The notes beneath the pieces were generated by a model. It saw nothing but the letters and a program-made list of their open reading frames with translations, made no database searches and was not told the origin of the DNA. Positions 59,322 to 64,000 of a stretch of 64,000 nucleotides of DNA are shown in pieces (the stretch's first letter is position 1; every line of letters begins with the position of its first letter). Location: positions 1 through 64,000 of the forward strand of contig CAYUYJ010000008.1 of assembly GCA_964449325.1 (NCBI GenBank). The letters are read 5' to 3'. The stretch comes from RGIG3002 sp964449325. Its GTDB lineage: Bacteria; Bacillota; Clostridia; Lachnospirales; Lachnospiraceae. Both the position numbers and the translations under genes were made by a program.

Positions 59322-60239
59322 ATGAGCAAAGGATTTAATGATTTAGTAGCAAAAGCCGGTTCCGGCTCCATGAAGAAAGTATCTGTTGCCGTAGCACAGG
59401 ATGCTCCCGTTCTGGAAGCAGTAAAGGCTGCAAAGGACCGCAATATCGCGGATGCCATTTTAGTAGGTGACGAAACAAAAATCAGAGAGGTTGCCGCTTC
59501 CATCAACATGAATCTGGACGGTTTTGAAATTATTCATGAGCCGGATGATTTTCAGGCTGCCTTAACTGCCGTAAAACTTGTTCATGACGGAAAAGCAAAT
59601 ATGTATATGAAGGGTCTTATTGACACCAAATCTTTTTTAAAGAGTGTATTGGACAAGGAGGTCGGCTTAAGAACCGGAAAAACCTTATCTCATGTTTGCG
59701 TATTTGAAATAAAAGGTATTGACCATCTCCTGTTCTTAACAGATGTTGCTTTCATGACCTACCCGACTTTGGAGGATAAAGTACACATTATTGAGAATAC
59801 AGTAGAAATCGCTCATGCTTGCGGTATCGAATGTCCGAAGGTTGCTCCGCTTGCCGCGGTAGAAGTTGTGAATCCGAAAATGCCTGTTACCGTAGAAGCC
59901 GCAGAGCTTACAAAAATGTGCGAAGAAGGCAAAATTACCGGCTGCATCGTAGACGGTCCGCTTTCCATGGATCTTGCTATCTGTCCGGAAGCTGCACAGC
60001 ACAAAGGCGCAGAGGGCAGAAAAATTGTAGGAGATGCTGACATTCTTCTTTTCCCGGATATCCATGCCGGTAATCTCACTTATAAGACTTTAGTGCATAC
60101 TGCACAGGTTAAGAACGGAAACATTTTAACAGGTACAAAAGCACCGGTTATTTTAACTTCCCGTTCCGATGATTTTGAAACAAAAGTTAATTCCATTGCT
60201 CTTGGTGCTGTTGTGGCAGAAGCTATGAAAAATATGTAA
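59322..60239 (+). CDS. ptb: Phosphate butyryltransferase
   Basis: Ptb exchanges CoA of butyryl-CoA for phosphate to give butyryl phosphate. The 305-residue protein has the phosphotransacylase core (MYMKGLIDTKSFLKSVL near 98-114, and the C-terminal LFPDIHAGNLTYKTLVH with TGTKAPVILTSRSD). The start at 59322 follows GAGGTG; an ATG 42 nt upstream would add an untypical extension. It is followed 13 nt later by butyrate kinase, so the pair forms the kinase route to butyrate with ATP gain. The pair could also act on branched-chain acyl-CoA. Confidence 0.93.
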   Translation: MSKGFNDLVAKAGSGSMKKVSVAVAQDAPVLEAVKAAKDRNIADAILVGDETKIREVAASINMNLDGFEIIHEPDDFQAALTAVKLVHDGKANMYMKGLIDTKSFLKSVLDKEVGLRTGKTLSHVCVFEIKGIDHLLFLTDVAFMTYPTLEDKVHIIENTVEIAHACGIECPKVAPLAAVEVVNPKMPVTVEAAELTKMCEEGKITGCIVDGPLSMDLAICPEAAQHKGAEGRKIVGDADILLFPDIHAGNLTYKTLVHTAQVKNGNILTGTKAPVILTSRSDDFETKVNSIALGAVVAEAMKNM

Positions 60240-60252
60240 AAGGAGAATAAAT

Positions 60253-61320
60253 ATGTCCATCAAAAGTTTAATTATCAATCCCGGTTCCACTTCTACCAAA
60301 ATCGGTGTATTTGAAGATGAAACCTTATTGTTTGAAGAAACCTTAAGACACTCTACCGAGGAAATTGCACAGTATGCTTCCATCGTAGACCAGAAGGATT
60401 TTCGTAAAAACATCATTTTAAATCTGTTAAAAGAAAAAGATTTTGATATCAAATCCTTAAATGTAGTTGTAGGACGCGGCGGCATGTTAAAGCCTATTCC
60501 GGGCGGTACATACGCAGTAAGTGATGCTTTGTTGGAAGATTTAAAAATCGGCAAACAGGGACAGCACGCTTCCAACCTGGGTGGTATTTTAGCAAGAGAA
60601 ATCGGAGATTCTATCAGTGTTCCTTCTTATATCGTTGACCCGGTTGTTGTAGACGAGCTGATGCCCGCTGCACGTTACTCCGGTGTGCCGGAACTTCCGA
60701 GAACAAGCGTATTCCATGCTTTGAACCAGAAAGCGGTTGCAAAGCGTTACGCAAAAGAAACCGGTAAGAATTACGAAGATTTGAACTTAATCGTTGTACA
60801 TATGGGTGGCGGTGTTTCCGTCGGTGCACACAAAAACGGTAAAGTTATTGATGTATTCAATGCTCTTGACGGTGACGGTGCTTTCTCACCGGAACGTGCC
60901 GGTGCAGTTCCTTCCGGTGCTTTAGTAAAAATGTGCTTCTCCGGTAAATATACCGAAAAAGAAGTCTACAGCAAATTAGTTGGAACGGGCGGCTTTAACG
61001 CTTACCTTGGCACAAACGATATGCGTGAGGTGGAGAAGAAGGTTGCTGCCGGTGACAAAGAAGCAGAAATGCTCCGCAGCGCATTCCTTTTACAAGTATC
61101 CAAGGACATCGGCTCCATGGCTTGTGTTCTGGAAGGAAAGGTTGATCAGGTTATCGTAACCGGTGGTATTGCATATGATGAATATGTAACCTCCGAATTA
61201 AAGAAAAGAGCCGGATTTATCGCTCCGTTTACCATTTATCCGGGCGAAGACGAACTGCTTGCTTTAACACAGGGCGCACTTCGTGTGATGAATGGGGAAG
61301 AGAAAGCTATGGAATATTAA
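60253..61320 (+). CDS. buk: Butyrate kinase
   Basis: Buk converts butyryl phosphate and ADP to butyrate and ATP. The 355-residue acetokinase-family protein begins INPGSTSTKIGVFEDE (7-22) and contains VGRGGMLKPIPGGTY, VHMGGGVSVGAHKNG and the FSPERAGAVPSG segment, typical of Buk rather than acetate kinase. AGGAG precedes the ATG. It is the second gene of a two-gene operon ended by a strong terminator. Together with ptb it indicates a butyrate-forming (or branched-acid-forming) fermentation. Confidence 0.94.
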   Translation: MSIKSLIINPGSTSTKIGVFEDETLLFEETLRHSTEEIAQYASIVDQKDFRKNIILNLLKEKDFDIKSLNVVVGRGGMLKPIPGGTYAVSDALLEDLKIGKQGQHASNLGGILAREIGDSISVPSYIVDPVVVDELMPAARYSGVPELPRTSVFHALNQKAVAKRYAKETGKNYEDLNLIVVHMGGGVSVGAHKNGKVIDVFNALDGDGAFSPERAGAVPSGALVKMCFSGKYTEKEVYSKLVGTGGFNAYLGTNDMREVEKKVAAGDKEAEMLRSAFLLQVSKDIGSMACVLEGKVDQVIVTGGIAYDEYVTSELKKRAGFIAPFTIYPGEDELLALTQGALRVMNGEEKAMEY

Positions 61321-61328
61321 ATATACTA

Positions 61329-61371
61329 AAACTCTCCGATGCTATGGAAAGACAGCTTCGGAGAGTTTTTT
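61329..61371 (+). terminator. Terminator of ptb-buk
   Basis: AAACTCTCCGA (61329-61339) pairs with TCGGAGAGTTT (61358-61368), followed by a T run. The A-rich left flank could also let it end the convergent YbaK gene. Confidence 0.88.
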
Positions 61372-61383
61372 CTATCTATGATT

Positions 61384-61869
61384 CTACACCATCGTTATAT
61401 CCGCAAACTCCGCCTCTGCCGCCTTACACAAATCCTCCGGTGCCAATTTTATCTGGGAACCGATTCGTCCTCCACTGACAATCATCTCCTGTAGTTCCTT
61501 TGCCTGTACGGCAATTCTTGTCACATACTGCTTTTTCATACCAATTGCAGTACAGCCGCCACGGATATAGCCCGTAATCTGATTGATATCCTTTACATGA
61601 ATCATGGCAACAGACTTTTCTCCCACTGCCTTTGCCGCCTTTTTCAAATCCAGTTCCTCTTCTATAGGAAGCACAAATACAAAGTAATTCTTGCTGTTTC
61701 CCTGTGTCACAAGAGTTTTAAACACTTTTTCATGAGGCAGATTCAATTTGTCCGCAATCCGGATTCCGTCAATAAATTCCTCACATTCATAAGTGTAATG
61801 CTCATAAGGAATTTTCATTTTATCTAATATACGCATCGCGTTTGTCTTGATTTCTTTTGACTTTGCCAT
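61384..61869 (-). CDS. ybaK: Cys-tRNA(Pro)/Cys-tRNA(Cys) deacylase YbaK
   Basis: The 161-residue trans-editing enzyme hydrolyses Cys mis-charged on tRNA(Pro). It has the YbaK domain with an invariant lysine in HEKVFKTLVTQG (about residue 50), YFVFVLPIEEELDLKKAAKAVGEK, the YIRGGCTAIGMKK loop (about 102-114) and GGRIGSQIKLAPEDL near the C-terminus. Length is typical. It is oriented convergently to buk and precedes an ABC-2-like gene whose end lies 26 nt upstream; co-transcription with that gene is possible. Confidence 0.93.
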   Translation of the reverse strand: MAKSKEIKTNAMRILDKMKIPYEHYTYECEEFIDGIRIADKLNLPHEKVFKTLVTQGNSKNYFVFVLPIEEELDLKKAAKAVGEKSVAMIHVKDINQITGYIRGGCTAIGMKKQYVTRIAVQAKELQEMIVSGGRIGSQIKLAPEDLCKAAEAEFADITMV

Positions 61870-61894
61870 TTTACTTTCTCCATTTCAACGAAAT

Positions 61895-63103
61895 TTACAT
61901 CCTTAAATAATACGCCACCGGAAATACTTTTTCAAGTATCCGGAATGCCGGTACAAACTGCGATAAATCCACAAATACCGGACAGACTACTACTGTCAGT
62001 AAAATCAATACCGGGATAGCTGCCGCAAGATGTTCTTCTTTCCGGCACACTTTTTTTAACAACAGACAGTACACCATCAGAATAAGCTGATAAAGTATAA
62101 GCTTTATTGTTTCTTCAACAAATCCCTGCATATGCTGTTCCGCCATCAGGCAAAGCAGTGTTACCGCACTCATAAAAAAGATAGGCAGATAAATGGTAAA
62201 TATCCGAAAAAATCTGCCGCCCCTAAGGCGTACCAATCGCTTATGCTTTTCATCTTCTAAAGTATCCATCGTTCCGCAAAGACCACATACAAAAATCTGT
62301 AGCGCCAGAACCCCTCTTAATATTTTTCGGCCTGTTTTTTGTGTCCCATGTGTTTCTATTTCTCCTGCAGAATTTTTTGTCACCTGATTTTCCTGTTCTT
62401 TTGCTGTTTTTGCTCCTTCCGTACCACTATAATTTTCATAGGTAAATTGGAAGGTGCTTCCGTTATAGCGATACTTTTCAAACAATTCTTCTGCCCGCTC
62501 TACCAGTTCTTCCCTCCGCTTTCCTGCATCGTCTTCCTGCTGTCCGAATTCGCCTTCCTGCGTTTTCCTGTCGGTCTCCACTGTTTTCTCTAACTCTTCA
62601 CTTAGTAAATCTGCCGCCTGCTGTCCGAAGGTCATTTCCTCATAGACAGTAAAAATCTCCGTAAAAAGCATTTCCTCACAAAGTCTTTGCATGGAGCTTT
62701 GGGGAGATTCATAACTTCTGATAAGACGGTTGTACCTCTTTTTCTTCAGATTTGCCACAAAATCTTCCCCGATGCAGTAACCGCATTCTGCCTTTGCCGC
62801 AGCGACCTGCTGTCTTACCTCCTCTTCCGTGTTATAAAAAGAAAAGACAAGAATCCCCCCTTTTGCTTCCAGACGTTCCCGTAATTCTTCCTCAAACAAT
62901 TCTGCTTCCGGATTTTCTTTCTCTTCCGCGTTTTCCATACAGACTGCTACATGGAGTTTTGTTTCTTCCGTTTTCAGGGAACTTTCAAGGGCAAGCACAA
63001 CCAAAGGAGCAAGGCAAAAGAGAAAGTAAACTTTATGCAATTTCCACATCCGTTTCCACAAAAGCACACAATATACACCTATCTGTAATACCTTTTCCCG
63101 CAT
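61895..63103 (-). CDS. ABC-2-type membrane protein, half transporter
   Basis: A 402-residue protein with one N-terminal helix (about 25-42), a large extracytoplasmic region (about 45-260) rich in Glu, Gln and Lys and partly coiled coil, and four to five C-terminal helices (about 262-400). This matches ABC-2/YhgE-type permeases. Short VCRIG-like membrane exits were not enough to name a subfamily. It lies 55 nt downstream of a second protein of the same architecture, so the two probably form a heterodimeric channel. The ATPase is not in the window. GGGAGAAG precedes the ATG. Confidence 0.78.
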   Translation of the reverse strand: MREKVLQIGVYCVLLWKRMWKLHKVYFLFCLAPLVVLALESSLKTEETKLHVAVCMENAEEKENPEAELFEEELRERLEAKGGILVFSFYNTEEEVRQQVAAAKAECGYCIGEDFVANLKKKRYNRLIRSYESPQSSMQRLCEEMLFTEIFTVYEEMTFGQQAADLLSEELEKTVETDRKTQEGEFGQQEDDAGKRREELVERAEELFEKYRYNGSTFQFTYENYSGTEGAKTAKEQENQVTKNSAGEIETHGTQKTGRKILRGVLALQIFVCGLCGTMDTLEDEKHKRLVRLRGGRFFRIFTIYLPIFFMSAVTLLCLMAEQHMQGFVEETIKLILYQLILMVYCLLLKKVCRKEEHLAAAIPVLILLTVVVCPVFVDLSQFVPAFRILEKVFPVAYYLRM

Positions 63104-63158
63104 TCTGCTTCTCCCTTCTGCTTTTCTCCTTGTTCCATCTGCTCACCTGTCATCCCTT

Positions 63159-64000
63159 TTATTTTAGGTTCCGCCGTCTGCAAAAAACAGCCGCCGCAAA
63201 AAACAGGATGCCGAAGCCTACACTAATCATACCATCCGCTCCTGCCTCTTTTCCCGCTATTGCCGCTCCGATACTTTTTAACCAGAAATCAGAGGGCAGC
63301 CAGCAAAAGGCTCTTCGCACTCCTTCCGGGAAAAATACTTTGGGAACAATACCTCCGCTCAAAAATAAAAGTATTACACTGAGAAAGGCAAGGAGGAATA
63401 CAGCACTGCTTTTCTTTTCTACCAGTTCATAAATAAGTAAAATGAATGCCGTCACGCTTCCTGCTGTCAGCCATATCCTAAAAAAACCTGTTACGGCTGC
63501 CTGCAGACTGCCGTTTCCTATCTGCATACCCGAACCTTTTCCCAAAGCAAATACAATCCCTGTTCCCGCCAGAAGGAACACTGCGTAAATACCCATTACC
63601 GTCAAAAAACGAATGGTCTGTTGTCCGGTGCTCCCGATTCCCATACGTTTATAGCTTCTTAATACGTTCTTATGATCCTGCTTTAAAAACATCCCCATAG
63701 GCATGGCGAAAAACAACAGCATTGCAGTAACTGCAGACGCAGCATAATAGGTCTTTATGGATAAATTTCCGGTCGCAGATACCTCTTCATACCGGAAAAG
63801 TCCGCTTCTTCCCATTGCCAGCCCCAGATTGTCCATATTAATCGTATTCTGAAAGTTTTCCAGTCCGCTCTTTGCATCATACTCCTCTGCCAGCTCATAT
63901 ATTGCATATATTTCTGCTTGAGCTACCGAAAGCATTCCCGCACCTGCCTGTGTCAATTCTTTTATAAAACTTCCTGCTACCGATAACTCTTCCTGACAGA
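63159..64000 (-). CDS. ABC-2-type membrane protein, 5' end outside the window
   Basis: The frame is open to the right edge of the window, so only the C-terminal roughly 280 residues are seen. A short extracytoplasmic part (MDNLGLAMGRSGLFRYEEV) is followed by six membrane segments, including a conserved ABC-2 block (LSVILLFLSGGIVPKVFFPEGVRRAFCWLPSDFWLKSI). The LSGG-P and W-LP-x-W/F-like pattern is usual in ABC-2 export permeases. It pairs with the downstream gene at 61895. The true start and the matching ATPase should lie beyond position 64000. Confidence 0.82.
   Translation of the reverse strand, partial: CQEELSVAGSFIKELTQAGAGMLSVAQAEIYAIYELAEEYDAKSGLENFQNTINMDNLGLAMGRSGLFRYEEVSATGNLSIKTYYAASAVTAMLLFFAMPMGMFLKQDHKNVLRSYKRMGIGSTGQQTIRFLTVMGIYAVFLLAGTGIVFALGKGSGMQIGNGSLQAAVTGFFRIWLTAGSVTAFILLIYELVEKKSSAVFLLAFLSVILLFLSGGIVPKVFFPEGVRRAFCWLPSDFWLKSIGAAIAGKEAGADGMISVGFGILFFAAAVFCRRRNLK

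Overview
The window looks like a chromosome segment of a low-GC, Gram-positive (monoderm) anaerobe of the Lachnospiraceae type. The pointers are the butyrate kinase route, a Clostridia-type t6A operon, an RF2 gene with a programmed frameshift, a DUF6715-like protein, ECF-type riboflavin uptake, intracellular pectin catabolism, and type IV pili without any outer-membrane secretin. The genus cannot be fixed from the sequence. No insertion sequences, phage genes or CRISPR arrays were seen.

Layout. (1) 1-6.4 kb: two serine tRNAs, then a nine-gene minus-strand housekeeping operon: YcxB-like protein, tsaE, tsaB, rimI, a zinc-ribbon protein, rnz, a DUF6715-like protein, tsaD and ispD. (2) 6.4-10.1 kb: a MacB-type ABC exporter (ATPase, HlyD-type adaptor, FtsX-type permease) behind a promoter covered by an inverted repeat. 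(3) 10.1-19.7 kb: riboflavin uptake (RibU), Tex, two small membrane proteins, prfB with its frameshift, secA, and a double-receiver response regulator. (4) 19.9-34.8 kb: a pectin/galacturonate locus. It holds an esterase, a pectin methylesterase, a DUF624 protein, a carbohydrate ABC importer (two permeases and a lipoprotein), a TIM-barrel isomerase, a GH28 polygalacturonase, uxaA, uxaB, a LacI regulator and uxaC. (5) 34.8-55.6 kb: a type IV pilus locus. (6) 55.6-64 kb: an SGNH hydrolase, a MATE exporter, an AraC regulator, phosphate butyryltransferase and butyrate kinase, a YbaK-type deacylase, and two ABC-2-like membrane proteins, the last running off the window.

How the genes work together. 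The pectin enzymes carry no signal peptides, so oligogalacturonides are probably imported by the ABC system and then demethylated, deacetylated and trimmed in the cytoplasm. UxaC, UxaB and UxaA convert galacturonate to 2-keto-3-deoxygluconate. Three copies of a TGTAAG-TG/CA-CTTACA palindrome, in front of the binding-protein gene, uxaB and the LacI gene itself, suggest one local LacI regulon. The butyrate kinase pair at the far end fits a saccharolytic fermenter.

The most unusual element is the pilus locus. It encodes all expected monoderm pilus parts: PilB, PilT, PilC, a PilM-PilN fusion, PilO, PilD, a major pilin and several minor pseudopilins. It ends in an 11-kb gene for a 3666-residue protein that starts with a genuine prepilin leader and Glu5 helix. 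That protein continues into about 54 GLUG-type beta-solenoid repeats and a fibronectin-III-like tail. It is probably a giant pilus-borne adhesin, and the short pseudopilin next to it is a paralogue of its N-terminal head.
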